Shown here piece by piece: positions 35,865 to 46,690 of a stretch of DNA of 64,000 bases. The DNA is from Mesostigma viride (taxonomy: Eukaryota; Streptophyta; Mesostigmatophyceae; Mesostigmatales; Mesostigmataceae): contig RPFO01000041.1 of NCBI GenBank assembly GCA_009746045.1, forward strand, positions 4,926,420-4,990,419. The letters run 5' to 3'. Position 1 is the stretch's first letter; each line of letters opens with the position of its first letter. A program made the translations under genes and the position numbers. Under the pieces are notes generated by a model. It saw only the letters and a program-made list of their open reading frames with translations, ran no database searches and was not told where the DNA came from.

Positions 35865-37740
35865 TCCGCTCCGGGGTCGAATGGCGGGATTCCTCCCGCC
35901 GTACCCGCAGTGGGTGGGAGTCGCGACCAAGAAGCGCCGCTGAGTATGGCGGCGCTGTTCGCGCAGATGCAAGCGCAGATGCAGCAACAGTCGCAACAGT
36001 TGCAGCAGCAACTGGCGCTGCAAATGCGGGAAGTGACCGACAGATTGGTGGCCGTAGAGGGTCGTCATCTGCAGTCCACACCATGGGACGGGCAGGCATC
36101 GATGCCGGGCCCCAATGGTGTTACCACGGAGCCGAGGGAGCGGGACCAGCCGCCAACCTCAGGTAATGCGGCGGGAAGGGCTTTGATGGAACCGGGGGTT
36201 TTGGCTGGGTCGCTAACCCAACACGACTTGCTTGGTGAGGCGGATGGTCAGCCACGGGGCGAGTATACGCTGGCGCCCAGGCGCCTGCCTTTCGATCAAG
36301 CGCGAGACGGATTGCACGAGGAGAACGGGGCAGGGCTAGCGCGCGCGATGGACCCACGCAGGGGTGCACCAGGACGCATGCTGCCAGGCGGGGTCTCAAT
36401 TCCGTTTGGGCGAGGCGGTGGGGCGCTGACCGGCGGGTCGACTGCACGGTGGTCAAGTGTGCCAATCGGGCGCATTCCGCCCATGGAGGACATAACCACG
36501 CCGCTGGCTTTCCGAGTACGGGAGGCAGCACGCCCAAGCACGCTGGCGCAGGGACGCGCAGCTCAGCGACCGCCGGAGGATGCCGATGGGGTGCAGTACC
36601 CGCAAAGGGTGCGCCTCATACCTGAAGGCGCGAAGATGCCCACCCTACCACGGGTGGACATGCGCGAGAAGTTCTCCACAACCGGCAATCTGGCCACGCT
36701 GGCGCAGGCCTACAACGCGTACAAGTCATGGATTGATCTGCAATACATGACTACGCAAGGCGCTGTAATGCATGAGTTTGTGATGAACAACATGCATTTC
36801 TTCTTTCACGGCCTTACGCTGAGGCGAGTGGCTAGGCTGGTGGAGCAGTGGAGAGAGGTCTCGCTGTACACGCGTCACACGGACGTGTGGTTCGGCTTCG
36901 ACGGGCGTGGCCAGCCCGACTATGACAACATCATGTATGGTGTCGACCCTGCTGAGGAACTGTGGGACCTCCTTCGCCAGGAATACCCGGTGGAGACCAT
37001 CAAGGCAGAGCGTGAGTGGCGCAGTTTCAAGATAGCCGAGGGTGAAACCCCGGAGCAATCTTACGAGCGCCTCATGGAGTTCGCCGGCGAAGTGGAGGAC
37101 TGGTCCGAAAAGCTGGCGTGTCAGAAATGGCTGCAAGCGCTAGGCTCCAAGGAGATGGAGCTGCCCACGCCGCCCAACGGCCAGCCGTGGCGATTGCGGT
37201 CACTGTGCATTGAGGTCAGGGCCATGATGCGACGACACGCGCAAGGCCGGATCTCGGTAAGCACGGTGGTGGCCGAGCTGCAGGCCAAGGTCGACGCGCT
37301 GACCAAGGCCAAGTCGGGTGAGTCGTCTGCCACAAGACAAGCGCGCCCGCAAGGCGGCCACGGTGCTAGCAGGAACCAAGGGGGGTCTCGCAACGCCTCA
37401 TCGCATGATGCAACCCAGGGTAACGCCGCTGGCGGCAACAAGGACGCTGCCGCCCCGACGCGAGCTGGGGGGGCACGTCCTCACAGACGGGTAGGACGGA
37501 TGCGCGCAAATCGGGCTGCTTCCTGTGCGGTCAGGATGGGCACATCAAACGTGATTGTCCCAAGGCGTGTAAGAAGTCACACCCAGCAACGGTCCGAACC
37601 CATCTGGCGGGGCAGTGCCCAGCGCCGGGGGTGCACTTTGCGGACGTGGAGGACAAGAAGGTGGACGCGGGGGTGGTCATCATTCAGCCGACGGGCGAGG
37701 CGGGGGGCGTGAAAGGGAGGATGGGGGATCGCAGGTTCAA
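35865..37740 (+). pseudogene. Ty3-type gag (capsid, CCHC knuckle), main part
   Basis: Continues the frame opened at 27434. A Gln-rich coiled-coil start (MAALFAQMQAQMQQQSQQ) is followed by a capsid-like region (LAQAYNAYKSWIDLQYM, VARLVEQWREVSLYTRHTD, ELWDLLRQEYPVETIKAERE, ESYERLMEFAGEVEDW-like) typical of Ty3 gag. After a 7-G run near 37470 the frame changes and gives the knuckle SGCFLCGQDGHIKRDCPK (C-x2-C-x4-H-x4-C). A second frame change follows near 37705 at a 6-G run. Gag forms the particle and packages element RNA. Both breaks fall in G runs, which is also what sequencing error looks like. Confidence 0.75.
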
Positions 37741-38782
37741 TACAGGGACGAGGACTTCTGGCGGCCAGCCGACGTGATGGCGTTGGACATCCACGCAGTT
37801 GGCGCGCGCGGGAAGCAAGCACGTGCACCACCGTCGTTTCAGGTGGGGCAGCCAAGTGAGACTGTGGGGCAGTTGCCTCAGTCCTTTCGCATGGCTCCCG
37901 CTCGGACCGGCTCCACCCTGGAACACGACAATCCTGCTGGGGCAGAGCAGCGGCGCAGGTTGTTGCCATTATACCCTATGCCATCGGTCGTGGACACGCC
38001 GCATACACTCCCCGGCAAGTGGTCGAGTGGTTCGGTCAGCGGGCCGTGGAGGTGCTCGGGTCGCATGCGTCAGAGGTACAGCGGTACGCTGACACAATGG
38101 ACGCCCGTAGGTTGCACAACGCTGAGACAGCCACATTTGTTGGGCATCGCCCTGCATCGGCTTCGGTAGTCGTGGGTCATGTCGCTCATGGTGTCTTGGA
38201 CAACGCGCAGCGGGCGTGCGTAGTGCCTAGGGCACCCACTGTCACCTCATATCCGGATGGTGAGCCAGCAATGGCGTTTCAGGCGCAGGGGCACGGGGAG
38301 CCCCTGAGCAACGTGGTCTACAGTACTGACCATGAATTGGTCGTGAAACTGGACAGCGGGGCCCAGCCACTCGTCATCAGTGCTCGGCTGGCCCAGTTGC
38401 TCAACCTAACCAGGGAGAATGGCGGGCTGCGGGACAGTCATGTGTCCGTGGCGGGCTGGCAGGGCCCTGCCGCTAAACCCTTTGCCATGACTGCGGTCCA
38501 GGTAATGGTCATCCTCAACCCGCTCAGGCCATCCGACATGGCCTGCATCCCTGTGAATGCCCTTGTGACCGAGCAGTCATCGTATGACGTGCTGGTCGGC
38601 ATGGAGGTCATGTTTCCCATGCGGCTCGAGGTACGCATGTGGGAAGGCCGCGCGGTGTACATCGTTGACAGAGACGGTGACGCCATGCGCCAAGCAAGCA
38701 TCCCGGTGAGCTGCTACAGCTCGGACACTGGGGCAGTGCGTGTCTCGACGGTCAACCGGGTCGAGGCTGGCTGCGCGACGCG
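37741..38782 (+). pseudogene. Ty3-type aspartic protease region
   Basis: The frame continues as YRDEDFWRPADVMALDIH and, after a frame change in a C run near 38005, gives the retropepsin-like protease: LVVKLDSGAQPLVISARLA (catalytic DSG) and, about 85 residues later, SYDVLVGMEVMFP (the hydrophobic-G segment that closes the fold). It would cleave the gag-pol polyprotein. Another frame change near 38775 leads into the methyltransferase frame. Confidence 0.75.
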
Positions 38783-41700
38783 GTGGTGGAGGTACGGATG
38801 GGGGAGGTCACGGCAGCTGGGGGGGCTGTGCGTGATAAGCATCGGCCGTGCATCCCAACAGCGCTGGTGGGACGGGCCTCATTGCAGAGCACGTGGGCGG
38901 CGCGACAGCAGCCGCAAGCGCGGCAGGCCCTTTTGCGTCAGCACGTCACCAACGCGGTGCGGCAGCAACAACTCTCTCATCTCCCGCGGCAATCGCAGTC
39001 CCAAGTGGCTGTCGCGACAACCGAAGGTAACTTCTGTGCCGATGTTGTGGCAGAGTCGCGGGTCTTGTCCGAAGGGGTTGTATTGCTAGAATTGTTTGCT
39101 GGGATGGGAGGGGGGCTGGCTGGCTTTCTCGCTGCAGGCGGTACGTGCCACACGTTGATCGCCGTAGAGCCGTCTCCTACCGCTCGGGCAGTGTATAGGC
39201 ATCACTGTGCCCAGCTGTCTGCCCTGTATCCATCTCAGTTCCCTCCGTCTGCGTGGACAGATCCGTTTGGGGAGTGCCCTCAGGATATCCGTGCTATTGG
39301 GGAGGTTCATGTGCGAGGCCTTTTGAGGCGGCACAAGAGGATAGACCTCGTCCTCGCGGGCTGGGAATGTCAAGGGTTGAGTCAGGCCGGCGTAGGACGC
39401 GGGCTTGCGGATCCTAGGAGCGGGTTGTTTTGGGATCTGCTTCGAGTCGTTGGACTCTTGCAGCAGCTGCAGGACCAGCCACTAGCGTATCTTTTTGAGA
39501 ACGTGGTGGCCGACGACAGCCCTCACGAGGTAGTGAGGAAGGACTGGGCCCAGATCGTGGACATCTTAGGGGCACCAGTCACGTGCGACAATGCAGGATT
39601 GGGCGGGCTCACCCACAGGTACCGCGCATTCTGGACCAACCTTGCACTCACCACCACCATCCAGGCAGTGGTAGATGCGATCACACGACAGCACGACGGC
39701 ATGCCCGCGGAGGTGGCGCTGCCACCACATTTGGTCACGCAGCGGGTAGACGTCGCCGATCGGCACCCTTACGCGCCCGTCAATCACGTAGGTAAGCCTA
39801 TGTGCGCTCTTCCCACCTTGGTTAGTTACCAGGGGTCATCGGCCTACAGGGACCGGGGCAAGGGTTTGGTATGGGACACCGGTACGGGTTTGTTGGTGCA
39901 GCCGCCCGCTGAGTTTCGGGAGGTGAGCATGGGGTTCCATGTGGGGGCGTCCGCCGCTGAGGGGGTTTTAGAGGCCACTAGGTGGTCTCTCGTTGGGCAA
40001 GCCATGTCAGCCTTCCAGGTTGGGTATGTTCTGCGGGCCGCAATGCAAGTGCGCCAGGGTGGGGGAGATATCCCCACACCGCCACCGCCTGTCAGTGCCC
40101 ACGCGGCTGGTGTCCGGCCAACAGCGTCCGGCGGCACTGGGTCGCCATGGAGATCGCGGCTGCTTCAACTATGGAGCGTTATCCTCATGACGTCCTTGTT
40201 GTCCAGCACGGTGTTCGCTGGAGCGCCCACCCTGCAGCAATCGGTCGGTCGCGCAGTCCGTGCCATTCAGCAGGTGAGCGTCACACCCGGTGTAGCCGCA
40301 TTTTCCCTTTTCCACGATGCCGCTGTCCGGGGGCCTTGTCTCGACAGTAGGAGTGCCGCAGTCGCAGATCCTGCTGCCTCTCACATATGGGCCATAGGTG
40401 AGCACCTCACCGCCACGCAACGCAAGGCTATGGAGCACTGGTTGCATTCTGCACGCTCAGTATTCGCTTTCAGCAGTGAAGAACTAGGGTGCTACAACGG
40501 GGGCTGCATGGGGGTCCCACTAGATACGGATCAGCCCTTATTCAGGCGGCAGCATAGGCTGAGCTTGGCTGAGCTGGAATTCGTAGATGCTAACTGTCGA
40601 GAGCTAGAGGCAGCTGGGATCATCCGCGCTTCATCCTCCAGTTATGCAGCTGCCACGGTGGTCGCACCCAAGAAGGATACCATCACAGGCGAGTGGACAG
40701 GTATGCGCATGGCCACTGACCTGCGTCAGCTGAACGCGCACACTCCTGTTGATAGGTACCCCATGCCTCGGGTCGATGATGTTTTGGATAAAATATCTCC
40801 CCAGGTCAAGTATGTGTCGTCGCTAGATTTGCGTAGCGGCTTCCATCAGATCAAGGTCGTAGAGGCAGATCAGCGCAAGCTGGCCTTTTGGGGTGGGACC
40901 CGTCTGTACGAGTGGGTTCGCATGCCATTCGGACATCGCAACGCTAGTGCGGTGTTCCAACGTGCCATGGACCAGGTGCTGGCAGGGTTGCCATTTGCAG
41001 CCTGCTACATAGACGATGTCATTGTCTTTAGCGAGACATTTGACCAGCACTTAGCTCACCTCGATCAGGTTCGGATCGCCCTAGATAAGGCCAACCTGCG
41101 GCTGCACCCTGAAAAGTGCAAGTTCGCCCAACAGACCATAGGGTTTCTTGGTCATCAGATTGTACCAGGTGGCCGGACCCCTGAGGCAGCCAAAGTGGAA
41201 GCCATCAGCAACGCCGCAGTGCCCATCGACATCTCGGGGGTGCGCGCGTATCTCGGGCTAGCTGGCTATTATCGAGGATATATTCAGAATTTCAGCACCA
41301 AAGTCAAACCCCTGACTGAGTTGTTGAAGAAGGGCAATGTCTGGGCGTGGGGTCCGGCTCAGCAGCGAGCCATCGATACCATCAAACAGGAACTGACTGC
41401 CGCTCCTATCCTACGCGCCCCCGACTATGCTCTGCCCTTCATTCTTTACACCGATTGGTCCAAGGTAGGCCTAGGGGCTGTGCTAGCACAAAAGGACGAT
41501 GCGGGGCGCGAGCATGTTATCGCGTACGCTAGTCGGAGTAACAACTCTGCCGAGAGTCGGTACTCTTCCTACGAGGGGGAAGCGTTAGCCGTTGTGTGGG
41601 CCATCAAGCACTTCAGGCCATATCTCTTTGGGCGGGTGTTCACACTTGTCACTGATCACCAGCCCTTATTGTGGTTGATGACCAGCGACAAACTCACGGG

Positions 41701-42182
41701 TAAGCTGGCCCGGTGGGCAATGATCATTCAGGAGTACCACCTGACAATCGTCCATCGGCCAGGTGTGGATCACTCCAACGCGGACGTCCTGTCCAGGTAT
41801 GCTCTACCAACCACTGTTGACAACACTGGTGCGCGGGCCCTAGGGGCCGAGAGCTCGCCTGGGTCTGTGGTTTTTGTTAATGCTGCAGGCTTCGCTGACG
41901 CCGACGCCGAGGCAGACTGGCGCGCAGTCGAGTATACAGTCGCAGACTTTGCGGCAAGCTGCAATGCAGTTCACCCTTCTCCCTTCACCCCTGCCGCTGG
42001 CCTCCTCGCGTTGGAGGAAGGTAATTCTCCGTCCTTTGACATTGACAATACCTTGGCACGATACCTAGCACTCCAGGTGGTGTTGGTTGGCCATCTCACA
42101 GTGGAATGCAACATGGGTGATGTGTGGCTCGATGGGCGTGTGTTGGAGCAGGTCCAAGGGATAGCTCTCACCCCACCCCGTT
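38783..42182 (+). CDS. Ty3-type pol: C5 DNA methyltransferase, reverse transcriptase, RNase H
   Basis: One open frame of 1133 codons. Methyltransferase at about residues 100-420 (39080-40050): motif I LELFAGMGGGLAGF, motif II IAVEPSPTARAVYRHH, motif IV VLAGWECQGLSQAG with the catalytic Cys, motif VI LFENVVADD, motif VIII-like THRYRAFWTNL, motif X LVGQAMSAFQVGYVL. The Pro normally before the catalytic Cys is Glu (WEC for PPC/WPC). RT at about 540-870 (LDLRSGFHQIKV, FGHRNASAVFQRAMD, ACYIDDVIVFS). RNase H at about 890-1010 (LYTDWSKVGLGAVL, SYEGEALAVVWAIKHF, TDHQPLLWL, HSNADVLSR). Order and RT type are Ty3/gypsy. The enzyme could methylate element or host DNA; activity is not shown. Confidence 0.9.
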
Positions 42183-42770
42183 GATTGGTCCTCAGCCCAG
42201 CGTGACGCTGAGTTGAATAGGGTGCAACATAGGGCGGTCACCTACTCGTGGGATGCCGGGGTCCTCCACAAAATGATCGGCAAGCGCAAAGTGGTGGTGC
42301 CGCCGCCTCACAAGCGGGTCGCCATCGTCCAGCAAGCCCATGAGCGGTATGGCCACCTGGGTGGTAACCGCACTTTGGCGCTAGTGCGCGCCTCTTATTG
42401 GTGGAACGGCATGCGTGCCACAGTCGCGCAGGTCGTCGCTCGCTGCGCGCAGTGTGCCCGGGTGAAGGCCCGGTTCAATGTGGACCACGATGCGAAAGAA
42501 TTGATGAGCCTACCCATCAGAGGGCTCTTCTACCGCTGGCACGTAGACCTGTGTGGGCCCTTTGATGAAAGTGCAGATGGCCACAAGTATGTCATGGTGT
42601 GTGTCGAAAGTTTTAGCAAGTGGGTCGAGCTCATCCCCATTGCTGACAAGCAGGCCGCCACCACCGCCAAGCACTTCGCCGACATCATCGCCAGGTTTGG
42701 CGCCCCCGCGGAGGTGGTCACCGACCAGGGCGGGGAGTTTCGGGGGAATTTCAGGAATTGTTGGATGCAT
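42183..42770 (+). pseudogene. Ty3-type integrase, zinc and catalytic domains
   Basis: After a frame change in a C run at the end of the previous frame: HHCC finger (HERYGHLGGNRTLALVRASY, then CAQCARVK) and DDE core (YRWHVDLCGPFD with Asp 1, EVVTDQGGEFRG with Asp 2). The third acidic residue lies beyond two one-base frame changes (near 42745 in a G run and near 42805), in HPQANGLAERLV-like sequence. The integrase joins element DNA to the target, which fits the 4-bp AGGC duplication seen at the ends. Confidence 0.82.
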
Positions 42771-42819
42771 GTCTCATTGATCACCGTCGCACTTCTCGGA
42801 GCATCCTCAGGCCAATGGT

Positions 42820-43650
42820 TTGGCTGAGAGATTGGTGCAGACTGTCAAGCAGGCTTTGCGCAAGTGGAGCCTGCAGTCAGCATCATTCACTATGTGGGAT
42901 CGTGAACTGGCGTGGATAGCCATGGGTTACCGAATGTCACCCCAGGAGTCGCTCGCCTGTTTCTCCCCGTATTTCCTGTTGTTTGGGCGCGCACCCTTGC
43001 TCCCCACGGAGGCGCAGAGTGCACACCCCACCCCTATGGCGTTTGACAACGCCAGTCAGTTTCTGGCTGAGGTGACCGCACGGGCGGCTACTTTCCGCAA
43101 GGTTATGCCCATCGCCATGAACAACTTGTTCATCGCCCAGCACCGAGATACCCTGCGCTACGCTCAGCGCCGGGGGGGCGCTTACATGGCCCGTCAGCTG
43201 CATTTTCGTCCGGGGCAGTTCGTATTTCTCCGCACGCAGCTGACCGACACTCTTGACGTGACTGCGGGGCCGACCATCTTGCGGATCGTCGCCATCAAGC
43301 CATCTGGGGTCGCCATTTTGGAGGGCGTCGACGGCAGTCGCACCACCGATAACGTAAGCAACCTCAGTCCGTGTTCGTTGCCCAACTTATTGCCTGACCT
43401 CGCCCCGCACACGGCCAGGCGGGTCAAGGACGCACAGTGTCAGGTTTGCCATCGCGTAGACCAGGGGGATACCATGTTGCTGTGTGATCACTGTAATTGT
43501 GGGTGGCACATGCACTGCTTGCAGCCAGCGCTCACCACCGTGCCAGCGGGCCAGTGGTTTTGCCCAGTTTGTGTCGCTGCCCGTTTCGCAACCAGTAGCG
43601 TCACCATTTCCTTAGCTGCTGTGGTGTTGGCACGGTCGCTGGCCATGTGA
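42820..43650 (+). CDS. Ty3-type integrase C-terminus with PHD finger
   Basis: Frame of 276 codons. It starts at the catalytic Glu helix (AERLVQTVKQALRKW), runs through the usual ECFSPYFLLFGR-like and FRPGQFVFLRTQL/GPTILRIV segments (GPY/F-type module), and ends with a zinc finger at 43438-43575: C-x2-C-x11-C-x2-C-x4-H-x2-C-x14-C-x2-C, exactly the Cys4-His-Cys3 spacing of a PHD finger, with the Trp before the last Cys pair (GQWFCPVC). PHD fingers commonly read histone H3 tails. In chromoviruses a chromodomain occupies this place and steers integration; by analogy the PHD finger may steer this element to a chromatin state. Confidence 0.85.
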   Translation: MAERLVQTVKQALRKWSLQSASFTMWDRELAWIAMGYRMSPQESLACFSPYFLLFGRAPLLPTEAQSAHPTPMAFDNASQFLAEVTARAATFRKVMPIAMNNLFIAQHRDTLRYAQRRGGAYMARQLHFRPGQFVFLRTQLTDTLDVTAGPTILRIVAIKPSGVAILEGVDGSRTTDNVSNLSPCSLPNLLPDLAPHTARRVKDAQCQVCHRVDQGDTMLLCDHCNCGWHMHCLQPALTTVPAGQWFCPVCVAARFATSSVTISLAAVVLARSLAM

Positions 43651-43676
43651 GGAGCCATGAGAGCCAGCGAGGGGGG

Positions 43677-43817
43677 AATCATGGGACAGGTCCTCGCCCA
43701 CCCCACCGGGCATGCAGTTAAGGCAGGCACGTCAGCTCAGCTCATTTGGGTTTTACCAAAGCTGAGCATGGCCAGCCGCCATGGTGGCGCCGGAGATTGT
43801 GGTACGCAGACGCGACA
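43677..43817 (+). repeat. Terminal sub-repeat U1 of the Ty3-type element
   Basis: 141 bp, starting right after the purine tract GAGGGGGG. Identical by eye to U2. Confidence 0.88.
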
Positions 43818-43819
43818 GC

Positions 43820-44984
43820 TGTCACGGACGCGAGCTATGTCATCCGGGCGCCCACTATGCACAATACCGGTGACGTGCGCAAGGAATTTGTTTTCTGCGC
43901 ATTTTCGACAAAGGCTAGTGACCGGGGGGGGACACTAGCACTTGCAGCATAAGAGCGGACGAAAGTGCACGTGCGCGCGCGCCGGGCCAGGCACGGCTGG
44001 GCGCGCAGCACTGACGTACTTGAGCGGACGGCAGCACAAGTGCGCAGCGTCGAGAGGATCATACGCGAGTTAGTGGACAGCTGGAGCTGGAGCTGGAGCT
44101 GGAGCTGGAGCTGGAGCTGGACTGCTGGACTTCAACAGCGCCGAGGCTATTGACAGGCCAGGTGTCTTTGTGGTGTAGAATAGCGGGTCAACGTTATGAG
44201 GACTGGACAGAAAATGGAAAAGGACAATTTGCGGTGCGGAGCCAGATCGCTGGAATGAATGCGAAATCGCTGGCAGCCCTACAAAGGGATTTCTTCTAGA
44301 AAGGAAAGATTAGAAGCAATGTTTGCTGGGCCACTCACACGCAAGGTGTGAGCGTGCAGATTGTTTGAAGGATATTATGCTTCGACCTTGGTGGTCGTGA
44401 CTCAATGCCGGACATTCCCAGGGACAGAAATGCCGGAGCCTCTAGGAGATGAGATCGGCAACAGGGTAGCAATTTAGATTTGTCGGGATGCCTTCCTGCT
44501 TTTGTTGGCATGTGTGGTAGAAAGCCAGGACGGCAACTGGAATGCAGTTTCTGTTTGCATGGTTCAGGCAGCAAGATAGTTTGGCATTCCTGGCTGGACT
44601 GACAAGTGTGGCGTGTGTCATGCGTGTGGCATGACGAATGGTTTGGTTCATAGTCGAAGAGGACTCTCACGTAGCGTGTAGTCTCTTCGAGTCTCTCGTT
44701 AGTGGCCTTCGTGTTTCTCCCTTTCCTTGGGAGCAAGGCCGGTAGCATGTCATGGAGCGCTGCCTAACTGCGGGCTCGTGAGCATGGAGTGCATCGATAT
44801 TGAGACTATCAACGTGTTGTAATTGTATTAACTTTCTCAATAAATTCCGCATGTGCGGCTTCATCATCAGACTGTGCAAAGTGTGTGTTGTGAAAGCATT
44901 ATTCTATAGCAGGGGAGGCAATAAGGTGGTCATCAGGCACGAGGGACAGTTCCTTGTCCTCGGCTGAGAGCCCTCCTTTCGTTA
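43820..44984 (+). repeat. Terminal repeat Z2 of the Ty3-type element (intact)
   Basis: 1165 bp, the uninterrupted copy of Z1. Contains (TGGAGC)n at 44079-44120. It serves as the empty site for both family 3 insertions. No protein-coding function recognised. Confidence 0.88.
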
Positions 44985-45124
44985 ATCATGGGACAGGTCC
45001 TCGCCCACCCCACCGGGCATGCAGTTAAGGCAGGCACGTCAGCTCAGCTCATTTGGGTTTTACCAAAGCTGAGCATGGCCAGCCGCCATGGTGGCGCCGG
45101 AGATTGTGGTACGCAGACGCGACA
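44984..45124 (+). repeat. Terminal sub-repeat U2, right end of the Ty3-type element
   Basis: 141 bp copy of U1, ending GCGACA directly before the target duplication AGGC (45125-45128). Confidence 0.88.
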
Positions 45125-46599
45125 AGGCGCCAGCGGCGCCCAGGCAGGGAGGCGTTCATGGCTGCTGGCAGCCGATACGTCTCAGACCACACCGAAAGCA
45201 TGGGGCGGCACAGCAGATGCATCCACACCCACTTCCCAAGCACAGAACTAAGTTCGCGGTAGTATGTAAACCCGCGATCCAAGATTTTATGAGTAGCAGC
45301 GATAACTGCCACCACACGCTCAGGAACAGGCACCACGTCACCATCTCTTTGGTGAATGACACCCACCGCCTGCACACCAGTCTGCTCTGCTGTCGCCCGT
45401 ACCACCTTGTCAGACTTCTGCACCAGCCCAACAGCGGCGTAGGCAGCCTGAACACGATCTGGGCTGCTGATTCACCCCATCCACCGACGCACAGTGGGTG
45501 AAATGGAGGTCATCGATCGTCACAGCATGCATACCTTCCAGATCCTGCCGAGATTCGAAGCACGGCGAGGGCGCCAAGGGCGCAGCAGGGTCCTCCTCCA
45601 GCCTCAGCCGAACGGTCTCCCCCGCCTCGTTGGCCTCCGCCACCAGGATCAGCGCTGACATGTTGATGCTCAGCCCACGACTTGCCTCCAACGGCGGCTT
45701 GGGGCCACAGCGGTACAACACAGACTGATGCACACACTGGGCCACGGCGACGGCCAGCTTGTTTCCCATTGGCCAGCACAACATCCACGGCCACACCTTC
45801 CGACGAGCCCCACTCATCAGGCCCACCAGATCCGACCACACCGGCATCCACGCACAGTACCGCCGCATCCAAACGGGCAGGCGGAGCCTGTTGTAGTACG
45901 AATCCAAATCTGATACGCCCCCAAAAACATCCTCCCCAGCGCGCGTGGGCAAATCGCAAATCACGCCAAGGTGTGGCAAAAAAGCGGGCATAGGATCTGG
46001 TAGTGGCATGTTGCCACGCTGGTTGTCCACAATCAGCCGTATACGGCAGTCGGGCTTTCCGACCCCAAAAGTACCGTTCACCATAGGCGGCTCCTCCTAA
46101 AAAAATCCACCCAAAATCGCCCTCTCCACACACACCGTGCAAACCCGCGCAAACTCCTCCATGCTACACCCCCGCGAGATCCGCATCGACTTCTGCAAGA
46201 TCCGCTCTGCTGGGCTCAGCGTCCGTACCATCCTACTCTCATAATTCAAAATCGCTCCCCATGAGGGGGGTAGTAAGTTCAGCACATCCACTTGGCCGCC
46301 TTCCCCCGGACCAGGCAAGGCCAAGCGTGCGGCCACTAACGGTTCGTAAGGGGCTCCTTCAGCATATTCACCCCCATCCACTACATACAGATCCTGCCAT
46401 TGCCGCTACGGAACCACCGTTCCGGCGGACAAAGGACCTGCAAGCATCATCGATCCCATCTAGGGCCGCCTGCTGCAGAGGCCCGGGCACACGGGCTGAA
46501 TCTACAGCAGCAGGCGGGTCTCGCCCCCCCCCCCCATCCAGTTTAATGCCCTAACCGCTTGACAGGCTAGTGTGCGAGCATTAAAAGCCCGACTCATCC
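45125..46599 (-). pseudogene. PAT pol 5' part: reverse transcriptase
   Basis: Minus-strand pol starting about MSRAFNARTLACQAVRAL at 46599. After a G10 run the frame continues with LPPSWGAILNYESRMV; a stop in a 7-A/T run (46099-46097) interrupts it. RT blocks: CRIRLIVDNQRGN, GVSDLDSYYNRLRLP (palm Asp), CWPMGNKLAVAVAQCVH, HAVTIDDLHFTH (xxDD active site), then after another one-base frame change YYRELSSVLGKWVWMHLLCR and RPMLSVWSETYRL (thumb/connection as in DIRS/PAT elements). It ends at the Ty3-type insertion, and the next residues are found at 22074 and below. Confidence 0.82.
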
Positions 46600-46690
46600 T
46601 ATCGCGCCTACGGCCTGAGCGTATACTGCTGCCACCAGTCACGAGGTGGCAGGGGTGCTGGAAGAGGTAGTGGAAGAAGGCACCGCTCCC

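Larger units (their letters stand above)
22075..45124 (+). mobile_element. Ty3-type retrotransposon with DNA methyltransferase and PHD finger
   Basis: Ends are TGTCACGG...GCGACA (TGTC/GACA inverted ends) flanked by a 4-bp duplication AGGC. Order: terminal repeat Z1, gag with CCHC knuckle, aspartic protease, C5 DNA methyltransferase, RT, RNase H, DDE integrase, PHD finger, purine tract GAGGGGGGAA, U1, Z2, U2. Three later insertions lie inside: two split-repeat elements in Z1, and the copia-type element in gag. Without them it is about 10.7 kb. Z1 and Z2 are about 98-99 percent alike by eye, so the insertion is fairly recent. Capture of C5 methyltransferases by retrotransposons is known from dinoflagellates and streptophyte algae (de Mendoza et al. 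2018, from memory). The combination with a PHD finger and Z...UZU ends is the unusual part. Confidence 0.85.

Noticed and set aside
43677-45124. Z2 as a separate insertion with a 141-bp target duplication (U1/U2)
   Set aside because: Z also forms the 5' end of the Ty3-type element, and AGGC duplications flank Z1 and U2, so Z and U are its terminal repeats.
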